From positions 1 through 33,350 of the forward strand of contig NZ_JFAQ01000120.1 in assembly GCF_001304695.1 (NCBI RefSeq): a DNA stretch of 33,350 nt, written 5' to 3'. The position numbers and the translations under genes were made by a program. Source of the stretch: Xanthomonas axonopodis. Lineage in GTDB: Bacteria > Pseudomonadota > Gammaproteobacteria > Xanthomonadales > Xanthomonadaceae. Shown here piece by piece: positions 1 to 8,760 of this stretch. The stretch's first letter is position 1; every line of letters starts with the position of its first letter. The notes beneath the pieces were generated by a model. It was not told the DNA's origin, did no database searches, and was given only the letters and a program-made list of their open reading frames with translations.

Positions 1-21
1 ATCGCCAAAGCTCAGCTGCAT
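1..21 (-). CDS. Start of an IS5-type transposase gene, cut by the window edge
   Basis: Read on the minus strand, the first 21 bases begin with ATG and translate to MQLSFGD. From memory, many Xanthomonas IS5-family transposases start MQL(T/S)FGDAE, so this is probably the 5' end of such a gene reading out of the window. Only seven residues are visible, so the family call rests on a very short match. The roughly 100 bases upstream (22-130) would hold the outer end of the element and its terminal inverted repeat. I could not mark that end without the opposite end of the element. An IS here fits the atypical small gene next to it and the broken gene at 842-2638. Confidence 0.4.
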
Positions 22-166
22 CGAAATCGTCCGCTCTGGTTCTTCATCGATTGTCGCAGATCAGGCTCTTTGTTCAGAGCTTCCTTAAGCATGGTGAGGA
101 TGCAGCGCTCGCAAGACACCCCGCGCTTGCTGCACTTCAAACGAAGCGGTATCCGGAAGGCGCCGT

Positions 167-538
167 TTAATGGTCAAACGGAACTTTTTCAGGCCGTTGC
201 TTTCCTTTCCACTGGCCCTGCTTCTTCGCTTGGGGACAAATACTCATGTACTGGCCTACTGCGGTGACGGCAGTCTGTGTCCAGACGTTGAAGCAGACAT
301 TGCCAACGCAACATGGTCCGGTACTCGTTGGCCACGGGCAATAGCCTGGAACAGCGACCCAGGTCCCGGAGATCGGATCAATCGGAGTCCAGTTTTTGTC
401 CTCGTCTTTGCACCCCTGGGTACAAAAAACAAAGGGATCGTTGCTGCGGCATGCCAGCTCTTGATAAACGCTTTGTCCCGCTGCGCTAGCCGCCTGAGTG
501 AACAGAAGAACTGCAAATATCCCTATCCAGCGTTCCAT
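167..538 (-). CDS. Small cysteine-rich secreted protein of unknown function
   Basis: The 123-residue product starts with a clear Sec signal peptide: a short charged start MERW, a hydrophobic core, and an AASAA-like cleavage site near residue 19-20. The mature part has eight cysteines (30, 39, 43, 67, 76, 77, 82, 101), including a CC pair, which suggests four disulphides in an exported protein. It ends in a basic tail rich in Lys and Gln. The ATG at 538 is preceded by a near-perfect Shine-Dalgarno AAGGAG, which supports both the start and the reality of the gene. I do not recognise a family. Base and codon use look less GC-biased than in the neighbouring housekeeping genes. It sits directly beside the probable IS edge, so it may have been acquired. 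An extracellular or periplasmic role is inferred only from the signal peptide and cysteines. Confidence 0.7.
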   Translation of the reverse strand: MERWIGIFAVLLFTQAASAAGQSVYQELACRSNDPFVFCTQGCKDEDKNWTPIDPISGTWVAVPGYCPWPTSTGPCCVGNVCFNVWTQTAVTAVGQYMSICPQAKKQGQWKGKQRPEKVPFDH

Positions 539-841
539 GACAACTCCTTGAGTGCTGATTCTTGAAGTGTACGTTCTATCTATGGCAAGTCAAAGCCGGT
601 ATGCGTGCAGCTGGCCTCTGTAGTATGCGTGTGAAAGCAGGTGCGCAGCGCCACATCGATGAGGGGGCCGGTCTTTTGTTTTTCCCGCTTGATGTCTGAG
701 TCCCTTCGCCTGTCTCCTTGCATCGATTCTTTGTGTGCAGCGAGGAGATGGATTGTGGTAGCAGGCACGATGACCTTCGGCAGGTTGTCGGCGCCGTGCG
801 CTCCGCGTACGGTCGCGCATCGCCCCGTTGGACTCTTCTCG
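539..841. other. Intergenic region between divergent genes
   Basis: This stretch of about 300 bases separates the minus-strand cysteine-rich gene from the plus-strand DUF885 gene, so it should carry promoters for both. I see the Shine-Dalgarno of the minus gene just right of 538, but no clear sigma-70 box pair and no convincing small gene. The reading frames open across it are not codon-biased. Confidence 0.4.
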
Positions 842-2638
842 ATGAAGCCTCTTGTGATTGCCATCGCCCTGGCGCTCGGCATCTGTTTGCCGCTCCAGGC
901 AAAGACCAGTACCAGCACCACCAGCGCACCTGCTGCTCCTGCCTGGGTACAGACCAGCAACGGCTATGCGCAGATCCTGCTCAATGCGCAGGCGCCGTTC
1001 CAGCCCGAATACGCCAGCTTCTTTGGCGTGCCCGGCTACGACGATCAGGTCGTCGACCTGGGTCCGGACAACGCCGCGCGTTATCGTGATGCCATGCGCA
1101 AGGCGCGCGCCACGCTGCAAGCCAAGCTGGCCACCGAGCGCGATGCCAGCGTGCGCCAGGACCTGCAGATCATGATCGTCGCAGCCGAGCAGAACATCGA
1201 AGGCAGCGAGCTCAACGAGCGGTATCTGTTGCCCTGGAGCGACGCTCCCGAGGTGGTCTTCAGTGGCCTCAACGGTCTGCTGTCCGACCAGACCGTGCCC
1301 GAGCGCCGCGCCAAGGCGCTGGATCGCCTGAAGCGCTACGCCGGCCTGGTGCCGGGAAGCACGCCGACCACCACGCTGGCGCGCCAGCGCTAATGAGGAA
1401 AAGCTGGGCAACACCGCGTTGCTGCAGCCCACCCAGCGCGAAGTGGAGCAGGCGCTGGCCAATGTGGACACCTACGTCGCCGGTATTGGCGAACTGTTCG
1501 CCAAATACAAGATCACTGGTGCCGACGAGGCGCTCAAGGCCATGTCCACGCAACTGAAGGACTACGCCGCCTGGGCCCGCAGCACGGTGCTGCCCAAGGC
1601 GCGCAAGGACACCCGCCTACCCGAACCGTTGTACGCCTTCCAGCTCAAGCAGGTCGGGATCGACATCGCCCCGCAGCAGCTGATCCAGCGCGCGCACCTG
1701 GAGTTCATGGAGACCCGCTCGGCCATGCGCCAACTGGCGCCGCTGGTGGCCAAGGCCAAGGCCAAGGGCGTGCAGGGTGGCGATTATGTGCAGGTGATCC
1801 GCGCCCTCAAGGTCAACAAGATCGCCGACGACCAGCTGGAAACCCACTACCGCGGCGTGATCGATCAGATCGACCCGATCATCCGCCAGCAGCGCATCGT
1901 CGACGTGCCCAACCGCCCGATGCAGATGCGCCTGGGCAGCGCCGCCGAAAGCGCTGCGCAACCGGCCCCGCACTTCCTGCCGGCGCCGTTGATCGGCAAT
2001 ACCGGCCAGCAGGGACAGTTCGTGTGCCGCTGGGCAACCCGACCACCAATGGCGCCAAGAAAGAGCAGTACGACGACTTCAACTTCGGCTCGGCCGCCTG
2101 GACGCTCAGCGCCCACGAAGGCCGCCCCGGCCACGAGCTGCAGTTCACCGCCATGGTCGAACGCGGCGTCTCACTGGCGCGCAGCATGTTTGCCTTCAAC
2201 TCGGTCAACGTCGAAGGCTGGGCGCTGTATGCCGAAGCAGACATGGTGCCGTACGAACCGCTGGACGGTCAGCTGATCGCCCTGCAGTTCCGCCTGTTGC
2301 GCGCCGCCCGCGCCATGCTCGACCCGATGCTCAACCTGGGCCTGATCGACCGCGAACGCGCGCGCCAGGTACTGGAAGACGACGTTGGCCTGTCGCCGGC
2401 CATGACCCGCCAGGAACTGGACCGCTACACCGTCCGCGCCCCCGGCCAGGCCGGCAGCTACTTCTACGGCTACACCCGCATCCTCGAACTGCGCATGCGC
2501 ACCGAACTGGCTCTGGGCAAGAAGTTCGACCGCCTGGCCTTCAACAACTTCCTGCTCGACCAGGGCCTGCTGCCACCGGACCAGCTGGCCAAGGCGGTGG
2601 AAACGCAGTTCATTCCCGCGCAGCACGCCAAGCGCTAA
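842..2638 (+). pseudogene. DUF885 family exported hydrolase, broken by two one-base indels
   Basis: The start at 842 gives a signal peptide (MKPLVIAIALALG, then a cut near QAKT), so the product would be periplasmic. The coding path runs in one frame to about 1390, where a TAA is met after LARQR. It continues in the +1 frame (NEEKLGNTALL) to about 2020, then returns to the first frame (PLGNPTTNGAKKEQYDDF) to the TAA at 2636. One extra base near 1392 and one missing base near 2023 compensate, so the full span is 599 codons, normal for DUF885. The motif AHEGRPGHELQ at about 2107-2139 matches the conserved HExxPGH-Q signature of this putative metallohydrolase family. Family members are proposed carboxypeptidase- or esterase-like enzymes, and the substrate here is unknown. 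As written, the gene would yield only a truncated 183-residue N-terminal piece, unless the indels are sequencing errors. Confidence 0.85.
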
Positions 2639-2662
2639 ACAGTTCCGTCGTATGCAAAAGCA

Positions 2663-2706
2663 CAGGGCGCGATGCAACGCTGGAAACAGCCATCCATCGC
2701 GCCCTG
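2663..2706. terminator. Bidirectional terminator-like hairpin between convergent genes
   Basis: A perfect 12-bp inverted repeat (CAGGGCGCGATG at 2663-2674 and its complement at 2695-2706) flanks a 20-base loop. It lies between the end of the DUF885 gene and the end of the minus-strand lipoprotein gene, where a shared terminator is expected. There is no long T tract on either side, so the mode of termination is uncertain. Confidence 0.5.
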
Positions 2707-2736
2707 GCGCATTGCTTCGGGCGAATCTTGCACGCT

Positions 2737-3207
2737 TTATCGCGTCGCCGGCGGAACAACCGGTGCCGGGCGCTGCTCCGCCCCCGCAGGCACCCAGATC
2801 GCCACACCTGCGGCACGCTTCTGGGTGGAGGGGATGCCGATGCCCAGACCACCGCCGACGCGGCCGCCGTAGCTACCACCGCCGACCGACAGGCCGCCGC
2901 CCGAGCGTTCTGAGCCCACGCCGACGATGACCACGCCGTTGGCGCCGAGCTTGGCGGCTTCGCGCTTGAGGCGTTGCACGGCGGCGTCGGTCTGGCCCTG
3001 GGTGCCGAAGCCGGCGGCGCTGGTCGATTCGAGCTGGGCGATTTCCACCGAGCCGGCCGGTGCGTTGGAATACACCTGCACCTGCGCCGGGTCGATCGGC
3101 GCGCGCGCCTGGCCCAGCATCACCTTGGAGCTGCTGGCGCAGCCGGCTAGCAAGGCGACGGTGGCCGCCGCGATGGCGACGTTCCTGATCAGCGATTGCT
3201 TGTGCAT
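2737..3207 (-). CDS. Outer-membrane-type lipoprotein, possibly RcsF/DUF4156-like
   Basis: The 156-residue product starts MHKQSLIRN, followed by a hydrophobic stretch and the lipobox LAGC at residues 20-23, with Cys23 as the lipidated residue. The next residues are ASS, with no Asp at +2, which favours outer membrane sorting. The mature region contains KLGANGVVIVGV, similar in style to the small alpha/beta domains of RcsF and DUF4156 lipoproteins, where a helix precedes a GAN-(A/G)-V strand. This resemblance is by eye only. A glycine-rich stretch (about residues 103-125) follows, and then a Pro-rich C-terminus. I chose the ATG at 3207 rather than the upstream in-frame start at 3345 because it gives the lipoprotein signal directly and has GGGGGT just upstream. 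Confidence 0.75.
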   Translation of the reverse strand: MHKQSLIRNVAIAAATVALLAGCASSSKVMLGQARAPIDPAQVQVYSNAPAGSVEIAQLESTSAAGFGTQGQTDAAVQRLKREAAKLGANGVVIVGVGSERSGGGLSVGGGSYGGRVGGGLGIGIPSTQKRAAGVAIWVPAGAEQRPAPVVPPATR

Positions 3208-3424
3208 GGTGGACCCCCGTTGGGTAATGAAAGCTGGGTAACGAAAGCCGGGTAGTGGCAGCGATGATCCGGCGCCTGGGCTGAATTGCGCCGGACTTGG
3301 GCGCACCCTAGCCATGCCGATGTGAGGCTGCCGCCAAACCGCCATTGGTCATGATGACCACCCGCCCACGGCGTGAGGACGGCCGCGCCGGTAAGCTCGT
3401 GCTTTCTTCAAGACGAGGTGGCAC

Positions 3425-3673
3425 GTGGGATTGATCAGTCTGTTGTGGGGCATCGTGGCGCTCCTCTGGATGGTGTTGGCCTTCATTCCGCTGCTGGGCT
3501 GGGGCAACTGGTTCCTGATTCCGTTCGCGGCGGTGGGCGCGCTGATCGCCGCCATCGCGTTGTTGTTCACCTCGGCAGGCAACCGCGGCCGTGCCAAGAC
3601 CGGCCTGGTGCTCAACGGCTTGGTGATCGTGGTCGGGGTGATCCGCTTGAGCCTGGGTGGCGGCATCATCTAA
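3425..3673 (+). CDS. Small inner-membrane protein, unknown function
   Basis: The 82-residue product begins at a GTG with GAGG about eight bases upstream. It is almost entirely hydrophobic, with three likely membrane segments: residues 3-24, 27-49 and 60-75. A short polar turn (SAGNRGRAKTG) lies between the second and third. The layout resembles the small DUF4190-like or superinfection-immunity-like membrane proteins common in gammaproteobacteria, but I cannot assign a family. The gene stands alone: the lipoprotein gene diverges from it 217 bases to the left, and hemB starts 204 bases downstream. Confidence 0.7.
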   Translation: MGLISLLWGIVALLWMVLAFIPLLGWGNWFLIPFAAVGALIAAIALLFTSAGNRGRAKTGLVLNGLVIVVGVIRLSLGGGII

Positions 3674-3850
3674 CAGGCTTTCGATAAGGCGGTGATGCAC
3701 ATGCGCGCCTGCGCCAGGCGAGCAGTGCCTGTGTCGCCAGCTGTGGGTGCGCTGCCCGATGTGTCGTCAGGCGCACGCAGCCAACACGCGTGCCGTTGCA
3801 GCGCTGCGACACTGCGTCGCAGCGCGTCCTGCGCGTGATGGCGGGCGTAA

Positions 3851-4870
<1,020 letters not shown>

Positions 4871-5258
4871 GCGCGAGCACGGTGCGACGGCGCTGCCATT
4901 TCAGTTGTGCATGGATAAGGGCGCTCGCTTCGGCCAAGCGGTTGCCTGCGGGCAGTAGGATCCGGAGTGGGCGGTCCGGTTCGATGGCCGGTCGTTAGCC
5001 TGAGAGATGCACAACGCCCGCTGGATGGGGGGCGACGTGCCGCCTGCATCAGAGGCAATACGGCACGTCGCTCCCATGCACCAGCGTTCAAACGCGCTGG
5101 TGTGATGGCTTGCGTACACCGTAACCGGACCGGCGCGCTAAGCTTGAAATTTCAAGGCCAGCCGCGGATCGCGCCTGGCGACGGCGCAGCGCCGAGCCAG
5201 CAACTGGTAGTGGTACTTGTTACGCTGTGTCAGCAAATCCCCAATTCCGTCTCTCGTC
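4871..5258. other. Non-coding stretch between convergent genes, with two hairpins
   Basis: No convincing gene lies here. The stretch separates the end of hemB from the end of the minus-strand nuclease gene, and it holds the two inverted repeats annotated at 5032-5102. The rest shows no recognisable signal. Confidence 0.5.
5032..5102. repeat. Two adjacent inverted repeats
   Basis: The first hairpin has perfect 11-bp arms, GCGACGTGCCG (5032-5042) and CGGCACGTCGC (5061-5071), around an 18-base loop. Eight bases later a second hairpin has perfect 8-bp arms, CACCAGCG (5079-5086) and CGCTGGTG (5095-5102). Lying between convergent genes, they may terminate transcription. They could also be a REP/BIME-like dispersed element. 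Neither has a U tract. Confidence 0.55.
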
Positions 5259-5999
5259 TCAGGGCAGCACCAACCCGATCGCCTGCGACTTCACGCTGGC
5301 GCTGAGCGAGGGGAACGGGTCGACGTTGGTCATCACGACCAGGTCGTCGATCGACACCACATCGCAGTTGATGCTGCTGTCGTTGACGCACAGATACGCG
5401 CCCACGCCCACGCCCGGTTCGTAGATCGCCTTCCACACATACGTCGGCACGGCGACCTGGTCGGTGCCGATCGTCGCTGCGGTGCCGCTGTCGAAGGCCG
5501 GGCCGGTCACCACGTACAACTCGCCGTGTTGCTTGGCCAGCTGACGCACTTGTTCTTCGATGTGCGCCCACTCGCCGGTGTTGAGCTTGCGGTCCTGCGG
5601 GACGACGTTGGCCATGGAAAAGGTTTCTTTTTCCGAGCTTTCGGTCGATGCATCGCCGGCCGGCGTCATGTGCCCGCGGTCGTAGCCGGTGTTGGTGTAA
5701 TCGGAACTTTTCGAGCGATCGGCGGCCGGGATGCCGGTTTCTTCGTGAAACGAGCCGACCCGGCCGATCGCCTCGGCGCCGGCAACCTGTTGGTCGGTGA
5801 GGTGCTCGGCCGAATACACCGGGTCCTTGGTCACGCCCGAGGCCAGCAGCACGTATTCGGTGTGGCAGACCTCGGTGGTGTGGGTCGTGCTGCTGCCCAC
5901 GCTAGGCGGGGCGCCTTTTGCGTAAAGGGTGGGACAACTGGTGGTGGCCACCGCCACCGAGGTCGCGCACAACACTGCCAGGGCCACACAACCGCGCAA
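5259..5999 (-). CDS. Secreted DNA/RNA non-specific endonuclease (DRGH family)
   Basis: This is a Serratia-nuclease-type (NUC1, beta-beta-alpha metal) endonuclease that cuts DNA and RNA. The signature DRGH is at residues 107-110, with H110 as general base. NVVPQ (N131) and LNTGEWAHIE (140-148, N140 as Mg ligand and E148) align with the N110, N119 and E127 positions of Serratia nuclease. A hydrophobic signal sequence precedes a cut near VAVA/TTS, so the enzyme is exported. The 246-residue size is normal. The start is doubtful: the in-frame start is a TTG at 5999 with no clear Shine-Dalgarno. An ATG at 6012 lies in the +1 frame and would give MSLSL-RGCVALAVL if one base near 6000 were removed. 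Roles in nutrient scavenging, biofilm DNA turnover or antagonism are possible. No immunity gene is visible beside it. Confidence 0.88.
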   Translation of the reverse strand: MRGCVALAVLCATSVAVATTSCPTLYAKGAPPSVGSSTTHTTEVCHTEYVLLASGVTKDPVYSAEHLTDQQVAGAEAIGRVGSFHEETGIPAADRSKSSDYTNTGYDRGHMTPAGDASTESSEKETFSMANVVPQDRKLNTGEWAHIEEQVRQLAKQHGELYVVTGPAFDSGTAATIGTDQVAVPTYVWKAIYEPGVGVGAYLCVNDSSINCDVVSIDDLVVMTNVDPFPSLSASVKSQAIGLVLP

Positions 6000-6183
6000 G
6001 AGATAAGGACATTACAGAGCTCGCTTGCCAGGGGAGTGAGGAAGGTGGCAACGGGCGATGTCCAAACGATGACCGCGCCATGTGCGGCAGATGACGGCGC
6101 GGCGCATCAGGCAACACCGACCATTTCAGGGCGCATGGCGTGCAACCGAACGCAGCATCTAACCGGCGTTGGCGCAGATCGGA

Positions 6184-6205
6184 TGCGAGACTCATTCTCA
6201 TCTAC
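6184..6205 (+). promoter_or_regulatory. Fur-box-like sequence at the start of the PepSY-flavoreductase gene
   Basis: The sequence TGCGAGACTCATTCTCATCT resembles gammaproteobacterial Fur sites, whose core is AATGA-GAATCATTCTCATT. The right half CATTCTCAT matches well and the left half GCGAGACTC only partly. It sits immediately upstream of the ATG at 6207 and about 35 bases before the in-frame TTG at 6238. Fur bound here would block transcription when iron is replete. This fits a PepSY-TM reductase, a family often linked to siderophore iron. Confidence 0.45.
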
Positions 6206-6237
6206 AATGGCCGGCCGTCCTGTTTCGTGTCCAGGCC

Positions 6238-8760
6238 TTGATCAAGACGCTCCTGTTCCAGCTGCATTGGCTGCTCGGCATCACTGCCGGGCTGGTGCTG
6301 TCGGTGATGGGTTTGACCGGCGCGGCGATGTCGTTCGAAAACGAGATCGTGCGCATGGCCAACCCGGCCATTGCGCAGCTGGCGCAACGGCATGCGGCGG
6401 GCGAGCAGCCCTTGCCGGTGGATGTGCTGCTGCAACGGCTCGATCTGGCGCCGGCCGGTGCGGGGCAAAAACAGGCGGTGACGCGCCTGTTGATCGACCC
6501 CACCGGCGCGCGTCCTTCTGCCGCCCGTCTCTCCGGCAAGGGCGCGGGCCGGGCGTACTTCGATCCCTATACGGGTGAGCGAGTCGCGCCGCCGCGGTTG
6601 AGCACTGCGTTTGCCTTCATCGAAGACCTGCACCGCAACCTGACGGCCGGCAAGCGCGGGCAGGCGGTCACCGGTGCGAGCGCCTTCATCTTGCTGTTTT
6701 TCTGCGCATCGGGGCTGTATCTGCGCTGGCCGCGGCGGTGGTGGAGCCCGCGCACCTGGTGGGTGGTGGAATGGCGACGCCAGGGGCGCAGTTTTTTGTG
6801 GAGCCTGCATGCGGTGTTCGGCACCTGGTGCTTGCTGGTGTATCTGCTGGTCGCGCTGACCGGGCTGACCTGGTCCTACCCCTGGTATCGCGATGGCATG
6901 ATGGCCTTGCTCGGCGTTGCGCCTGCGATGCGCGGCGACAAAGGCGATAACCGCCCAGCCACTGTCGATCTTGCACGCGTGCAGCGCACGCTCGATGGCA
7001 TTCCCGCAACGCGCAGCGCCGCCCTGGATCTGCGCATTCCCACGCGCGCCGGGCAGCCGTTGAACGTGCGGTTCTTGCCGGACAATCCCGCTCACGATCG
7101 CGCCTACACCGGTCTTGATATCGCGCCGGACAGTGGAGCACTGCTGCAGCGCCAGGACTATGCGCTGCTGCCGCGCGGGCAGCAATTGGCGGTGAGCATG
7201 TTCCCGCTGCATTCGGGCAGTTTCTTCGGGTTGCCGGGGCGCATCGTGGTGATGCTGGCGAGCCTGGGCATGTCGGTGTTCTTCGTCACCGGCTGGATGC
7301 TGTATCTGGATCGGCGCCGCAAAAAACGCGAACTGCGCGCTGCGCGCAACGTGTTGCAACGCGCAGCACCGGCATCGCAAGCGGCACCATGGTTGATTGC
7401 GTTTGCCAGCCAGAGCGGTTTTGCCGAACGCCTGGCGTGGCAGGCCGCCGGGCATCTGCAAGCCGCCGGCCTGCCGGTACAGGTGCGCTCGCTGGCGCAG
7501 CTGGATGCGCAGGTGCTGCAACGCACCGGACATGCGCTGTTTGTGATCAGCACGTTTGGCGATGGCGAGCCACCGGATACCGCACGCGGTTTCGAGCGTG
7601 GGCTGCTGCGGCAACGCCTGGAATTGCCGCACCTGACGTACGCGGTGTTGGCGCTGGGCGACCGCCAGTACGCGCAGTTTTGCGGGTTCTCGCGGCGCGT
7701 GGAACAGTGGCTGGATGCGCAAGGTGCACGCGCGCTGTTTTCTGCGGTGGAACTGGACAACGTCGACCCGCAGGCGCTGGCGCAATGGCATGCGCAGCTG
7801 GGCCAGATCGCCGGTGCACCGGTGAGCGTGGCGCCGCTGGCACGACCTAAATTGAGCGACTGGACCCTGTCCTCGCGCACGCATCTGAATCCGGGCAGCG
7901 CGGGGGCGCCTATCTGGCGCATCGATCTGCAGCCACCGGCCGACGCGCATTGGCAGGCCGGCGACATTCTCGAAGTGCAGCCTGCGCATGCCGAAGCGAA
8001 GGTGCGCGCTTGTCTGACGGCATGGGGCCTGTCGCCAGACGCGCTGGTGCAACTGCTGCCATTGCAGCAGGCCGCCGCCGAGCGCGTGCTACCGGAGCCG
8101 CCCGCTACGCCGCTTGCTCATCGCCCTGATCCGCATACCTGGCTGGACGCATGTGCTTGGCTGCCCACCCGCGATTATTCGCTCGCCAGCGTCCCGGCCG
8201 ACGGCGCTGCGACGGTGGTGGTAAGGCTGACGGCGCGTGCCGACGGCAGCCCCGGTCTGGGTTCGGGTTGGCTGATCTGCCACGCGGCGATCGGCGCGCC
8301 GGTGCGCGCACGGTTGCGCACCAATCCCGGGTTTCATCGGCTCGAAACAATGCCGATGGTCTTGATCGGTAACGGCACCGGCATTGCGGGCCTGCGCGGG
8401 CTGCTACGCGAGGCCGAGGTGGCCGGCGTGCATGGGCACTGGCTGTTGTTCGGCGAACGGCATGCGGCGCACGATCGCTTGTTGGCCGACGAACTGCAGG
8501 CCTGGCAGGCGAGCGGGCATCTGCAGCAGCTGGAGTGGGTGTTCTCGCGCGATCAACCGCAAAAACGCTACGTTCAGCATCGCTTGCGCGAAGCCGGCGA
8601 CGCGCTGCGGCACTGGATCGACCGTGGCGCGGTGATCTACGTCTGCGGCAGCCTGGACAGCATGGCGCGCGAAGTCGATGCAACCTTGCGAGAACTGCTC
8701 GGCGACACGCGGTTGGAATCGTTGACCGCGGCGGGCCGTTATCGACGCGATGTGTATTGA
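6238..8760 (+). CDS. PepSY-TM / flavodoxin / ferredoxin-NADP reductase-type fusion protein
   Basis: From the TTG at 6238 the product has 840 residues. The N-terminal PepSY-TM part has four membrane helices (about 11-31, 145-163, 191-214 and 335-357). Histidines stand where this family is thought to hold haem: H10, H131 in LHRN, H190 in LHAVFG and H325 in PLHSG. A flavodoxin domain follows (about 383-527), with the FMN phosphate loop ASQSG (390-394) and STFGDGEPPD (438-447). Next is a sulfite-reductase-type FAD/NADPH module with RDYS (645-648), GNGTGIAG (711-718), YVCGSLDSM and an aromatic C-terminal Tyr. Electrons would pass from NADPH through FAD and FMN across the membrane, probably to ferric siderophore or another periplasmic acceptor, as proposed for FoxB/FpvG relatives. 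The start is uncertain: the ATG at 6207 gives MAGR-LFRVQALIK only if one C near 6219 is removed. The in-frame TTG at 6169 would include the Fur-like site. Confidence 0.88.
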   Translation: MIKTLLFQLHWLLGITAGLVLSVMGLTGAAMSFENEIVRMANPAIAQLAQRHAAGEQPLPVDVLLQRLDLAPAGAGQKQAVTRLLIDPTGARPSAARLSGKGAGRAYFDPYTGERVAPPRLSTAFAFIEDLHRNLTAGKRGQAVTGASAFILLFFCASGLYLRWPRRWWSPRTWWVVEWRRQGRSFLWSLHAVFGTWCLLVYLLVALTGLTWSYPWYRDGMMALLGVAPAMRGDKGDNRPATVDLARVQRTLDGIPATRSAALDLRIPTRAGQPLNVRFLPDNPAHDRAYTGLDIAPDSGALLQRQDYALLPRGQQLAVSMFPLHSGSFFGLPGRIVVMLASLGMSVFFVTGWMLYLDRRRKKRELRAARNVLQRAAPASQAAPWLIAFASQSGFAERLAWQAAGHLQAAGLPVQVRSLAQLDAQVLQRTGHALFVISTFGDGEPPDTARGFERGLLRQRLELPHLTYAVLALGDRQYAQFCGFSRRVEQWLDAQGARALFSAVELDNVDPQALAQWHAQLGQIAGAPVSVAPLARPKLSDWTLSSRTHLNPGSAGAPIWRIDLQPPADAHWQAGDILEVQPAHAEAKVRACLTAWGLSPDALVQLLPLQQAAAERVLPEPPATPLAHRPDPHTWLDACAWLPTRDYSLASVPADGAATVVVRLTARADGSPGLGSGWLICHAAIGAPVRARLRTNPGFHRLETMPMVLIGNGTGIAGLRGLLREAEVAGVHGHWLLFGERHAAHDRLLADELQAWQASGHLQQLEWVFSRDQPQKRYVQHRLREAGDALRHWIDRGAVIYVCGSLDSMAREVDATLRELLGDTRLESLTAAGRYRRDVY

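Noticed and set aside
5217-6578. 453-codon plus-strand frame across the nuclease gene and the next gene's start
   Set aside because: It is antisense to the nuclease, and its end overlaps the PepSY gene in another frame. Only its last part (from the ATG at 6207) is of interest as a possible start.
6202-8052. 616-codon minus-strand frame across the PepSY fusion
   Set aside because: Antisense shadow of the fusion gene. Its His/Arg/Gln-rich composition is typical of such shadows.
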